A stretch of 64,000 nucleotides of DNA from an uncultured Bacteroidota bacterium (GTDB lineage Bacteria; Bacteroidota; Bacteroidia; Bacteroidales; P3). Made by a program: the position numbers and the translations under genes. Below are positions 1-10,500 of the stretch, piece by piece (the stretch's first letter is position 1; each line of letters starts with the position of its first letter). Location: the NCBI GenBank assembly GCA_902784465.1, contig CACZUZ010000003.1, forward strand, positions 1 through 64,000. The letters run 5' to 3'. Below the pieces are notes generated by a model, which did not search any database, was not told the origin of the DNA, and saw only the letters and a list, made by a program, of their open reading frames with translations.

Positions 1-3000
1 GAGGGTTGCGGTGGTGTAGCCAGTGCCGGTGGCGACGAGGTTCTCGGGATCGAAGCAGGGCAGCTCGGCGGTGGTGAAGGTACCCTCAACCCAGTCGGAA
101 ATCATACCCTCTGTGGTGTCGCAGATGGCGCGGACGCGGAACAGGTACTGTGTCTCGGGCATCAAGCCTGTGACGGTGTAGCTAGTGGCACCATTGACGG
201 CGACCTCGGCAGGCCATGTGGCATCGGTGGCAGCCTTGACGGCGACCTCGAAGTCGGTGGCGTTGCTGCTCCAGTTGAGGGTAGCATCCCCATAGGTGAT
301 GCCGGTGGCAGGCAGCACGGTGGGAGCAACACAGAAGTTGCCGGATGATGTAACCTCGACATTGTCGATACAGACGCTGTAGAAGGTGCTGTTGTAGTAC
401 CACTTGAAGGCGATGAACATTGCCTCGGCCGGCACGCTGTCGAACGACACGGTATCGAATATTCCTGTACCGGCAGGCTGAGGACCGTTGCCGCTATGAT
501 ACGAGTCAGATGATGCGGGGTGTGTCACAAGAGGCACGAAGTCGTTCTCGTAGTCAAGTCCGGTCATGTAGCCCACATACAGAGTACCGTTTGTGGAACT
601 CTCGGTGCAGTACCAGTAGCTCATGGTGAGGGTGTTGAGAGGCTCGGTGAACTTAGGCAGACGCACAATCTTGGTGTTGCCGTAAGTTGTGCCGCTACCG
701 CTGGTGAGGGTGATGGCGTTGCCGGAGATAGAGTAGGAGTAGGTGTTGCCGTCGGTGACGTGAGGAATATAGGCATCGCTGGTTCCGTTGGAGTAGCCCT
801 CCCAGCAATCGGGCAGGACACCGGCAGCGTTGTAGGCTGCTCCGTCGACAGCGTTGAAGTCCTCATACAAGGTGTCGACTGCGCTGATGAGGGTGCAGGT
901 GGTCTTGAATGAAATGACGGGTGCGCTATAGCTCATGGTGTTGTCATCACAAACATGGTATACCCATACATTATATTCGGTAGAAGGAGCAAGGTTGTTG
1001 ATTGTGATACTGGTTGTGGCTGCAGTATTGTCGATATTGACAGTAGTGCCTTCCTCGCGGAGGCGAACCAGGTAGTTGGCATTGACGTCGCCATCCCACT
1101 GCAGCGAGACGAAGTCGGAGCCGACGTTGGTGACCGTGGTGTTGAGAGGACGCACACAGCTCTGCTCAACAACGGCGACGCTGTCGATAGCACCGGCGCC
1201 TTCCCAGACGGGGTGGCTTGTGGTGGTGGAGGTGAACCAGTAGAATACCAGACGCTTCACACCGCTCACATTGTCGAAGAGCACGGTCTTGTGACTCCAG
1301 TTGGTGTCGCGAACCACGTGTACGGTGGAGATGGTGCCCCACGGCGAGGTGAGAGCTGTCGACGAGGAGGCCACAGGAGCTGCGGGATCGACAAGCATCA
1401 CATGAATACCTTCATAGTTGCCGTCGTTCACACCGGCAGCCTTGGCGAGGAAGCTAACCTCGAAGCTCGACACTGTGGAGCCAAAGTCGATGTCGCGGTA
1501 GACAACGGCATTGGTGATGGTGGAATGCAGAGAGTTGCAAGTCAGGCCACCATCGGCCGACACATAGAGTCCATACTGGCCTTCGGCGGCCTCGGCGGTG
1601 CCGCGATACCAGGAGACAGCGTTGTTGGAAGCCGTCTGCCAGTTGTCCCACTCGGTGGCACTCTCGAAGGTGTAGAGGTAAGGCACGGTGGCCGGAACCT
1701 GGCTTGTGGTGTAGGTAGCGATACCGCTATTGGTGCCGCCCAGCACTCCTGGCGAGCAGAACGAGCGCACATAGACATCGTAAGCAGTAGAAGGTGTGAG
1801 ACCGGTAATGGTGTATGGTCTCTGGCTCACATTGACAGTGGTACCCTGACCCAATTCGAAGCCGCTGGGACCATACTCAATCTGCCATTGGGTGGCTCCT
1901 ACCGTGTCGGTCCAGTCGAGAGTGATACTGTTGGCAGTCACGTCACCGACAAGGGCGAACGGACGGCCGCAAGGCGAAGCGACATCGACGATGATGTCGT
2001 CGACATAAGCGTAGCTATAAGAATATGTGGCGGTTCCATAGAGTGGCGGAACGGCGTCATAGATGGCAATGTGCTTGCCGGTGCCGGTATAGCTGCCAAA
2101 TTCAACCACCACATCGTGGATGGAGCCGCCGGCCTCGTTCTTGAGGTCGATGGTGTCGATGCCCACGAAGGTGCTGATGTCGGTGGGGTCGCTCATGACA
2201 CCAACGAGGAGACGTGTGGTGTAGTAGTCGGTAGTGGTGGAGTAGCGACGCACCTTGAAGGAGAGTTCGAGCGAGTCGACGCTGACATTGAATTCGGGCA
2301 GTGCCACATAGCTGTAAACGGGTGTTGACGTTGCCGACGAAGGCAGATAGCCGTAGAAGTAGAGGCTACGCGAGCCATTGACGGCATTGGTGCTGTAGGG
2401 ATAGGGATAAGCGACAGTGCTGCTCGTGCCCTTGTTCCAGCAGGGGTCGATGCCATAGCTGGCACCCGAGCCATAGCTCTCGAAGTCCTCGAAGAAGGGC
2501 ACGGGGTAGATGCCGCAAACAGTGCGGAAGTTGGTGGCAAAGGACCAGGGACCGAAGTCGGTGGCAGAGCACAACGGGCGCACATAGAAGTCATAGCCGG
2601 TACTGGTTGCAAGACCAGTGATGGTGATGAAGGTGTCGATGGTGGTGAGGCTGGTGCCGTTGCCGGGGGTGTAGCCCTCGGGACCGTATTCGACCTCGTA
2701 ACCGCCGCCATTGTTGGCGTTGGGGTCAACCCAGTGGAAGGAGGCACTGTTCTCGTTAGAGCCGTCGAAGGTGACATCGATGATGCGACGGCAAGAGGGG
2801 ATGTAGTCCACAACGATGTCGTCGAGGTAGATGTAGCTGTAGGAGGCGGTACCGGTGCCATACAACGGCGGGACGGCATCATAGAAAGCAATGAACTGCC
2901 CATTGCCAGTGTAGCTGTCGAAAGCGACCTCGAAGGTGTGGACCGAGAGGGGATCCTCATCGTAGAGGTCGATAGTGTCGACGCCGACGAAGGTGTTGAT

Positions 3001-6000
3001 GTCGTTCGGGTCAGACATCACGCCGACCAGGAGCCTGGAGGTGTAGGTAGCCGTTGTAGAGCTGTAGCGGCGCACGCTGAAGCTGACAGCCAGAGTGTCG
3101 ACGGGAGCAGCCAAGAGCGGAAGGGCGGCATAGCTGTAATAAGAGTTGGTGGTTGAAGTATTGGCGTAGAAATAGAGGCTGCGCTCGCCGCTGACGGGGT
3201 TGGTGCTATAGGGGTAGGGATAGGCCGTCGTCGAGTTGGTGCCCTTGGTCCAGCAGGGGCTGATGGCCTGGGCAGAGCCAGAGCCGTAAGACTCGAAGTT
3301 CTCGCTGTAGGGAATCGGCTGGGCAGCGCAGGGAGTGACGAAATTCGTTGGCATCGACCACTCGCTGACGAGGTTGTTGTCGCAGACATTGCGGACATAG
3401 ACATCGTAGCTGGTAAGCTGCGACAGGCCGTTGATAATGGCGAAGGTGTCGGTGGTCGACACGGCATTGGCCTGGTCGGGGTCGAAACCATCAAGGCCTA
3501 TGGCATACTGATAGTTGGAGCCGATGTTCTCCCATGCTATAGTGACAGAGGTGTCGCTTCTGCTGATAACGTTTACCTCCATGGGGCGGGGGCAGGTAGG
3601 AATCTCGGAGCAGATATCGAATACCACATTGGGACGATAATAGGTACGGTAGACATAGTTCTGTGCAGCCGTGGCGCTGCTACGGTAGCCATAGCAGCTG
3701 ATGTAATCGGGTGTGGTGTTGGTATAATAGAATGTGACAGCAGCCGTAGCTGTGGTGTCGCGAGCCATGGTAATCAGCAGGTTGTTGTTGCCGCTGTAGG
3801 AGAAAGGAGTGGTGAAAGGAATAGTAACCCATGAGTTGACAGGAACCACGAGGTCGCCGCTGTAGACGAGCGTCATGGTGTCGCGGAAGACGGTGTCGTT
3901 AGCCGGCGTGGAGCTGAAACCATCGAGTTGAGTCTCCATGAGGTATACCTTGGCATTGCGGATAGTGCCGCCGGTGGTACCGCTGTGCAGCTTGATGCCA
4001 TTGATGCGGTTGTTGACCTGAAGGCCCATGCCGTTGAGTTCCTGTACAGTGAAGATGCTGCTGGTGAAACCCGTGCGGTAGGACGTGGAGTTATAGAAAG
4101 CATAGCTCGACGAAGCAGAGGTGCCGTCACCGATGGTGTCGACGATGTTGAAGCTTCCGGGGCCGCAGTCGCGAGGAGTCCTGGCCATGAGTGGGCCGGT
4201 GACGAAGCTGGTGTCGCCATCGCCGCAGACAGCACGCACATAGAATGAATACTCGGTGTAGGAGGTGAGGTTGGTGGCTGAATAGGCGGTGTCGTAGACA
4301 TCCTCCCAAGCGCCATCGCCGTTGCGGACCTGCCACTGGCTTTCGTCGCCGGTAGGTGTCCAGGCGATGTCAATCTGGTCGGTCTCGGCATTGACGAGGA
4401 CGAGGTCGGCAGGCTGGGAACAGGTGAGCATACGGACTTCGATATTGTCGATTGCTGCGGGGGGCTGGTTACCTCCGGAGCCGTCGTTGTGCCAGAAGAA
4501 GACAAGTTTGTAGAAGCCGGTGTTCTCCTCATCGATATGGAGAATGGTGACGTTGCTGTTCCAAGTGTCGCTGAGGTTCAGTTTCACGGCACTGTTGTAA
4601 GAACCTATGTTAATCCACCCTTCGGGGGTAGCGGTGGCAGTGATGCCATTGGTCTCGCCGGGAGCAATGTTGACAGAGGTAGGAACGATGAAGGCACGAA
4701 TATAGTCGTAGCTACTCTCACCGTACGCTCTCCAGTCGAAACTGATAGTGAGGTCGCCGCTCTCAGCAATTTCGAAAGTGCGCACTGCGAAGACATTGGA
4801 GGCCGAGTGGGAGTAAGCATTGGTAGTGCCGTTGTTGGAGATGAACAAGGCATTACCGTTTTGCTCGTCGAGGTTGTTGATAACCCATTGGTTAGTCTGG
4901 TTGGCATTGAGCAGCACCCAGGCGCTGTCCTGTCCATCCTCAAAGCTGGTGAAATAAGGCATCTCGGCAGCCACATCGCTGGTCATGAAAGAGACCAGGA
5001 CAGCCTCGGAGACGTCGCCGCCGCAGTCGGCAGAGACATAGACATCGTAGGCAGTCTGGGGCACGAGGTCGGTGAGAGTGACGACAGTATCGTTGACAGT
5101 CAGCTGCTCTCCATCACCGGGAGTGAAGCCCTGAGGACCATACTCTATGTTCCAGCCGTTGGGGTTGCTGGTGCGCTCGTCGGGGGTCCAGGCAATGACA
5201 GCCTCGTCGCTACCGACCTGTGCGGCGACGACCTCGGAAGGCCAGAAACAGCTGGGGATGTGGCGCAGGATGATGTCATCGAGATAGACAACGTTGTAGT
5301 TAGAAGTCGTCGTTTGAGCCGGAGCGGGAGCATAGAAGACGATATATTTGCCTTCACCCATATAGTTCCCGAAGCTCACCTCGGCACTGTGGACTGATGA
5401 AGCCGGTTCGGACGAGAAGTCGAGAGTGTCAATCCAGGCAACATTGCTGCTGAGGGCGGCGGCGGAGTTGAGACCATTCAGAGAGTCGGCGACACCGACG
5501 AGGATGGTGCATGAGTAGGTGGATGTAGAGGTGGACGAAGAGGAAGAACGCTTGACCATAAAGTTGACCATCAGGCTGCTGACATCCAAATCATCATCGA
5601 TGAGAGGCATGGCAGCCCAGCATCCATATTCGCTCGAGCTGGTCTTGACACCATAGAAATACAAGCCACGGCTGCCGTTGATGGCAGCGGTGCTGTAAGG
5701 ATAGGGGAACTGTGTCGAAACAGAACCAGTTGTGACCACGAGGGACTTGTTCCAGCATGCATTGATAGGATAGCTGGCACCCGTTCCGTATGCTTCGAAG
5801 TTCTCAGAATAAGGCAGGTCATCGTCGGTGATGTTGCCGCAGCCAGTCTGGAACGTGCCGTAGGTGGCGTTGGAGGTGTCCTCTCCGCATATTGCCGAGA
5901 CATAGACGCCGTATGCGAAGCCCATCGAGAGACCGGTAAGGGTGACGGAATTGGTGCTTGAAACCACACTGTCGCCGGTGCCCGGAGTGAATCCCTGCAG

Positions 6001-7470
6001 ACCGTACTCGACGATATAACCAGAGGCATTAGAGGACCAGGAGAGGTCGACAGTGTTGGACGTGGCATTGGTAGCCACGATGTCCGACGGAGTGGGGCAA
6101 GCGGGAGGATAGGAGACCGTGATGTCGTCGACGTAGGTGTAGTTGGCACTCCCGGTAGGAGCGAGAATGGCCAGATAAAGGCCGTTGCCATTGTAGTTGG
6201 CAAGGGAGACCTCGACCGTTTCCCATACGTTGTTGTTGCTTGCCTGACCAGTGGCGAGAGTGTCGAAAGTGGTAATGTCGGCAGGATCGCTCATGACACC
6301 CACTTTCCAATGGCCATAGGTGTTGGAAGTGCGGAGCACTTTGAAGGAAAGGTACAGGTTGTTGAGGTCTTCTTCGAAAAGCGGGAGCGTCAGCCAGCTC
6401 TGAATGGTAGCAGAACTATAAAAATAGGCTGAGTATGTTCCACTGGAGGCTTGTGCCGAATAAGGATAGGGATAAGCGGTTGTTGTATTGAGGCGGTAGC
6501 TGCCAAGGCAAGGATTAAACGTATTGGATGATCCCGAGCCGGTGGCATCCTCGAAGCTGTATGTCCATGGCAGGCTGTCGGTTGTCACAGCCTCGCAAAG
6601 GGTGCGGAAGGATGCAGAGCGAGCAAGGCTGGTGTCGCCAGCGCCACAGACAGCGCGGACGGAGACAGTATAGTTGGTGTTGGCAGCAAGGTTGGTGACC
6701 GTGAAGGGATTGGTGTTGGCAATCTGCGAGAAGACTACGCCGGAAGCGTCAGATGCCACAACTTCCCAGTTGGTGGCAGAGCCCATCTCGGTCCAGGAGA
6801 CGACAGCCTCGTCGGAAGAGGGAGCCACAGAAAGCCCCTCGACACGAGGACAGGTAGGAGGATAAGAGAGTACGACATCGTCGACAAAGCAGGAAAAGTA
6901 GGAACTGTTATAGTACCATTTGAAGGCCAGACGCGTTGCCGTAGGAGGCAATGTGTCAAGGGAGACCGTGTACTCGGCACCCGCACTGGCCTGCAAACCA
7001 GTGCCGCTATGGGCAGTGGATGCAGAGGCGGGGAAGGACTGGATGGCAGTGAATGTCGACGTGTCGTCAGAGGTGACGTAGCCGACAGTCAGAGTGCCAG
7101 ACGAACTGCTCTCGGTGCACATCCAGAAAGTGAGTTGCAGTTGGTTTAACGCCACACCCACGGGAGGCAGGAAAGCATACTTGGTGTTGCCGTAAGTAGC
7201 AGTGCCAGAGGTAAAGCCCAGGGCATTTGAACCCGAATGGGTATACCAATAAGTGCCGCTGCCGACGACATGAGGAACGTAGGCAGCCGACGTTCCGTTG
7301 GAGAAGCCGCTCCAGCATGCTGGCAAGGAGCCGGCAGTGCTGTAGCTGACACCGTTTACGCCCTCGAAATCCTGGACGTAAGGCACCGACTGTGTGCAGT
7401 CTTGTGCCCTCGTTGCCCACGGCACACATAGCGCCGCCAAGAGCAACATTTTCATAAAAAACTTGTACAT
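1..7470 (-). CDS. Giant modular surface protein with jelly-roll and fibronectin III repeats, 3' end outside window
   Basis: One frame is open without a stop from an ATG at 7470 to the window edge, giving 2490 visible residues and no C-terminus. A signal peptide with a hydrophobic core LLLAALCVPWA ends near ARAQ-like residues 20-23; Met6 (7455) is an alternative start. About eight choice-of-anchor-J/MAM-like jelly-roll modules, each starting near a PYxxxFE motif and ending in DDIxV or a variant, lie at roughly 7400-6870, 6600-6110, 5830-5270, 4970-4430, 3340-2800, 2530-1985, 1700-1165 and 905-360. Fibronectin III domains with the motif TxYxxYVRAxC separate them. One unit (about 4160-3610) is a different beta domain that also occurs twice in the protein at 11167. 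Such proteins in Bacteroidota are secreted adhesins or matrix-binding proteins, usually T9SS cargo; here the sorting domain would lie beyond the window. The ligand is unknown. Confidence 0.88.
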   Translation of the reverse strand, partial: MYKFFMKMLLLAALCVPWATRAQDCTQSVPYVQDFEGVNGVSYSTAGSLPACWSGFSNGTSAAYVPHVVGSGTYWYTHSGSNALGFTSGTATYGNTKYAFLPPVGVALNQLQLTFWMCTESSSSGTLTVGYVTSDDTSTFTAIQSFPASASTAHSGTGLQASAGAEYTVSLDTLPPTATRLAFKWYYNSSYFSCFVDDVVLSYPPTCPRVEGLSVAPSSDEAVVSWTEMGSATNWEVVASDASGVVFSQIANTNPFTVTNLAANTNYTVSVRAVCGAGDTSLARSASFRTLCEAVTTDSLPWTYSFEDATGSGSSNTFNPCLGSYRLNTTTAYPYPYSAQASSGTYSAYFYSSATIQSWLTLPLFEEDLNNLYLSFKVLRTSNTYGHWKVGVMSDPADITTFDTLATGQASNNNVWETVEVSLANYNGNGLYLAILAPTGSANYTYVDDITVSYPPACPTPSDIVATNATSNTVDLSWSSNASGYIVEYGLQGFTPGTGDSVVSSTNSVTLTGLSMGFAYGVYVSAICGEDTSNATYGTFQTGCGNITDDDLPYSENFEAYGTGASYPINACWNKSLVVTTGSVSTQFPYPYSTAAINGSRGLYFYGVKTSSSEYGCWAAMPLIDDDLDVSSLMVNFMVKRSSSSSTSTSTYSCTILVGVADSLNGLNSAAALSSNVAWIDTLDFSSEPASSVHSAEVSFGNYMGEGKYIVFYAPAPAQTTTSNYNVVYLDDIILRHIPSCFWPSEVVAAQVGSDEAVIAWTPDERTSNPNGWNIEYGPQGFTPGDGEQLTVNDTVVTLTDLVPQTAYDVYVSADCGGDVSEAVLVSFMTSDVAAEMPYFTSFEDGQDSAWVLLNANQTNQWVINNLDEQNGNALFISNNGTTNAYSHSASNVFAVRTFEIAESGDLTISFDWRAYGESSYDYIRAFIVPTSVNIAPGETNGITATATPEGWINIGSYNSAVKLNLSDTWNSNVTILHIDEENTGFYKLVFFWHNDGSGGNQPPAAIDNIEVRMLTCSQPADLVLVNAETDQIDIAWTPTGDESQWQVRNGDGAWEDVYDTAYSATNLTSYTEYSFYVRAVCGDGDTSFVTGPLMARTPRDCGPGSFNIVDTIGDGTSASSSYAFYNSTSYRTGFTSSIFTVQELNGMGLQVNNRINGIKLHSGTTGGTIRNAKVYLMETQLDGFSSTPANDTVFRDTMTLVYSGDLVVPVNSWVTIPFTTPFSYSGNNNLLITMARDTTATAAVTFYYTNTTPDYISCYGYRSSATAAQNYVYRTYYRPNVVFDICSEIPTCPRPMEVNVISRSDTSVTIAWENIGSNYQYAIGLDGFDPDQANAVSTTDTFAIINGLSQLTSYDVYVRNVCDNNLVSEWSMPTNFVTPCAAQPIPYSENFESYGSGSAQAISPCWTKGTNSTTAYPYPYSTNPVSGERSLYFYANTSTTNSYYSYAALPLLAAPVDTLAVSFSVRRYSSTTATYTSRLLVGVMSDPNDINTFVGVDTIDLYDEDPLSVHTFEVAFDSYTGNGQFIAFYDAVPPLYGTGTASYSYIYLDDIVVDYIPSCRRIIDVTFDGSNENSASFHWVDPNANNGGGYEVEYGPEGYTPGNGTSLTTIDTFITITGLATSTGYDFYVRPLCSATDFGPWSFATNFRTVCGIYPVPFFEDFESYGSGASYGIDPCWNKGTSSTVAYPYPYSTNAVNGSRSLYFYGYLPSSATSTPVYSYVALPEFNVSVDSLELSFKVRRYSTTTDYYTTRLLVGVMSDPTDISTFVGIDTIDLKNEAGGSIHDVVVEFGSYTGTGKHIAIYDAVPPLYGTATYSYSYAYVDDIIVDVASPCGRPFALVGDVTANSITLDWTDTVGATQWQIEYGPSGFELGQGTTVNVSQRPYTITGLTPSTAYDVYVRSFCSPGVLGGTNSGIATYTTSQVPATVPYLYTFESATEWDNWQTASNNAVSWYRGTAEAAEGQYGLYVSADGGLTCNSLHSTITNAVVYRDIDFGSTVSSFEVSFLAKAAGVNDGNYEGIHVMLVDPAAPVASSSTALTSPWGTISTVHVVRDTNWSHKTVLFDNVSGVKRLVFYWFTSTTTSHPVWEGAGAIDSVAVVEQSCVRPLNTTVTNVGSDFVSLQWDGDVNANYLVRLREEGTTVNIDNTAATTSITINNLAPSTEYNVWVYHVCDDNTMSYSAPVISFKTTCTLISAVDTLYEDFNAVDGAAYNAAGVLPDCWEGYSNGTSDAYIPHVTDGNTYSYSISGNAITLTSGSGTTYGNTKIVRLPKFTEPLNTLTMSYWYCTESSTNGTLYVGYMTGLDYENDFVPLVTHPASSDSYHSGNGPQPAGTGIFDTVSFDSVPAEAMFIAFKWYYNSTFYSVCIDNVEVTSSGNFCVAPTVLPATGITYGDATLNWSSNATDFEVAVKAATDATWPAEVAVNGATSYTVTGLMPETQYLFRVRAICDTTEGMISDWVEGTFTTAELPCFDPENLVATGTGYTTATL

Positions 7471-7530
7471 AATGATAAATTAGGTTGATTAAAAAAAATT
7501 TCGTTATTTCGTTATTACGGTTTCGTTCCT

Positions 7531-10500
7531 CTACTTGAACGCATTCTCCGACAGTCCTTTGCCGGAAAGCGCCAGGTCGTCCATATATGATGGCACGGGG
7601 CGACCCAGGTATTTGTCGACATAGAGCTTCGAGAGGTACTGGCCGAGCATGAAGCCGTGACCGCGGAGACCAGTAAGGAGGCCCACCTCGGGGTCGACAA
7701 CGTAGCGCGGCTCGGTGTAGCGGCCTGCCCAGACGGCTAGGAAGCCCACCTCTCGGAGGTTGGGAATCCACTCGGCGAAGACTTCGGAGACAATCTCGAG
7801 GAACTCCTTGCTGTTGTATTTGATATTTTGGCGCGCCTCGTAGGCATCGGTGTCGGGGCTGGCGCAGCCGATAATCTGGCCGGTGTGGCCGAACTGTTGT
7901 CCGTAGACGGCACTGAAGCCTTTGTAGTGGCGACGGTCGATAATCATGTCAAGGGGACCCTGCTTGCCATTCGTCACCTTACCCATCATGGGCAGACGGC
8001 GAGTGATGAAAGCCTGGTGCTTGACGGGATAGAGTCCGATGTTGAGGTCGAGCTGGTCGATGAACTTCTCGGCACCCCAGCCCATGGCGTTGACGAAATG
8101 GTCGCACTCATATTCTATATACTGGCCTTCGTGGTCGCGCACGAGAGCGAAGTACTTGTCGCCGACGCGCCAGACATGGAGGAGTTCGCAGTCCTCGTAG
8201 TAGCGACCGCCGTTCTGCACGCCGATGCCACGGATATAGTCGATGACGCGTCCGGGAGTGGCTTGCCAGCAGTCGCGAGTGATGAGGGCGTGGCTGTAGG
8301 TATCCTTGCTATCGTCCCAGAGGGGAGAAATCTCTTTCTTGAAGTCCTTGCGGTCTACCATGTAGGCGTCGCTCCAAGCGCGAGAGGCGTCGAGCGAGCG
8401 GTAGGTGGCGTCATCGTGAACGAGGTTGACGTAGGTTGTAGGCTGGAAGTTGATGTTGTGGACAGCCTGGATGCTCTTGAAAATCTCGCGGTTGTGGGCA
8501 GCGATGTCGGCAATGTCGGGGTTGGAGAATGCGGGGCGGCCGCCGCCGATATTGCGCCAGGAAGCACCACGGCTGTAGTTGATCATCACGGGATTGCAGC
8601 CTGCCTCGGAGAAATAGCGGAAGAGGCCGCTGCCAGCAATGCCACCGCCGGCAATGAGCACGCGGACATGCTCGTGGCGCACGTTGCCGGGCTTGGTGTA
8701 GACGAAGACCTCCTTAGTGTGTGGGTTATAGAGATCTCCTAGGGTTATCTGGTTGGAGAGAGGAGCGCGGGGTGTAGCGTCACCGGTGAGCTCGATACCA
8801 CGGGCGCGGAGTGCCAGGCGGGCACGCTGGATGCAGCGTTTGCCGCGGCAGGGACCCATGCCCATGCGGGTGATATGCTTGAGCTCGTCGACGGAGATGA
8901 CCTTGCGGTCGCCCACGGCAGCCAGCACGTCGTCGAGACTGATGTCCTCGCAGTGGCATACATAGGTGGGATTTTCGGATTTTTTGATTTTCGGATTTTC
9001 GGATTGTCCGAATATCTGCTTGTCCGAATATCTTTCCTTCAGGATGAAGCCCTTGATGTCAGTCAAGTTCTCCGTTTTCAGTTCTCCGTTCTCCGTTTTC
9101 AGTTCTCCGTTCTCCGTTTTCAGTTCTCCGTTCTCCGTTTTCAGTTCTCCGTTCTCCGTTTTCATTTCTCCGTTCTCCGTTTTCTTCTCCGTTTTCAGTT
9201 CTCCGTTCTCCGTTACCTTGACGCGGGCGACGTTTGTCTTGTTGGCTTTCTTGAGAATCTTCTCAATCACGCCCTCTCCTATCTTCTTGCCGTTGTTGTC
9301 GACCAGGAAGACCTCGGCACCTTCCTGTGCCTCGTACTCGATGGGCAGGAAGCAGACGTTCTTTTGCATGTCGTAGCCAAAGATGGCCAGACCCGGACAG
9401 CCCGATACACACTGCATACAGCCGATACACTTGTCGTAGTCGACGGTGGGAGTGCTGCTGGTGGTAGGCTTGGTTATGGCGCCCTGCGGGCAGGCAAAGG
9501 TGCAGGGATTGCAGGCGAAGCCAAAGAGGCAGTCGGTCTGCACGAAGGGTTTCAGCTTCATGCGCTCCGGGGTAGGAAGATTGGGTTTCTCTAACACACG
9601 CACGGGGTGCTGCTGCGAATCAATATACTGACGCGAGATGTCGAGATACTCATCATAGTTGTAGCGGATGTTGAGGTTCTGCGCCACCTCGTAGGCTACT
9701 TGTTTGCCACGGAGTACAGCACTGGTGCCCTCACCAATGCGGATGGCATCGCCTGCACCATAGACATTGTGTCCAAAGACCTCGCGGCCCTTGGTGAGGA
9801 GCTGGTTGTCGGGGGTGAGGCCGGTACAGATATTGATGATATCGATGTTTTCTATTACTTGCTCGGTGCCAGGGATGGCCTTGAAGCTCTCGCATTTGGC
9901 AATGACGGCCCCCTTGATGCCACTGTAGTCATCGTTGGGGATAGCACGCACGAGGGTGTAGCCCGTCATGATGGGAATGCCGAGACGGCGCACACGGTTG
10001 GCCTGCACGGGGAAGCCGCCCTCACGGGGCATGGCTTCGATGATGGCCTTGATGGTGGCACCGGCCTGCATGCCTTGGTAGGAGGTAAGATAGCCGATAT
10101 TGCCGGCACCCACGGTGAGGACGCGCTTGCCGAGGAGGGTATGCTCCTGATTCATCATCTTCTGAAACACCGCGGCGGTGTAGACGCCGGGAACATCATC
10201 GTTCTCGAAAGTAGGCATGAATGGGACAGCACCCGTGGCAACCACGAGATGCTCAGCATCAACGTATGCCATCTCGCCCGTGGCCATGTTCTTTATAGCC
10301 ACGCGGCGGCCTTCGAGGAGATCCCAGACGGTGTGGTTCAGCAGAATGCCCGAAGCATCGTCACCGGCAAGGGTCTTGGCGATATCGAAACCACGCATGC
10401 CACCGAAGCGTTTCTCGCGCTCGAAGAAGAAGAACTGGTGGGTCTGCATGTTGAACTGACCTCCGATGCGGTTCATGGAATCGATGACGAGGTTGTCGAT

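Noticed and set aside
955..2328. Long open frame on the plus strand opposite the giant surface gene
   Set aside because: It is the complement of repeat-rich coding DNA; the minus-strand frame has a signal peptide and clear domains, and this one has none.
9068..9214. CRISPR array
   Set aside because: The units are 21 bp without unique spacers and are translated as a heptapeptide repeat.
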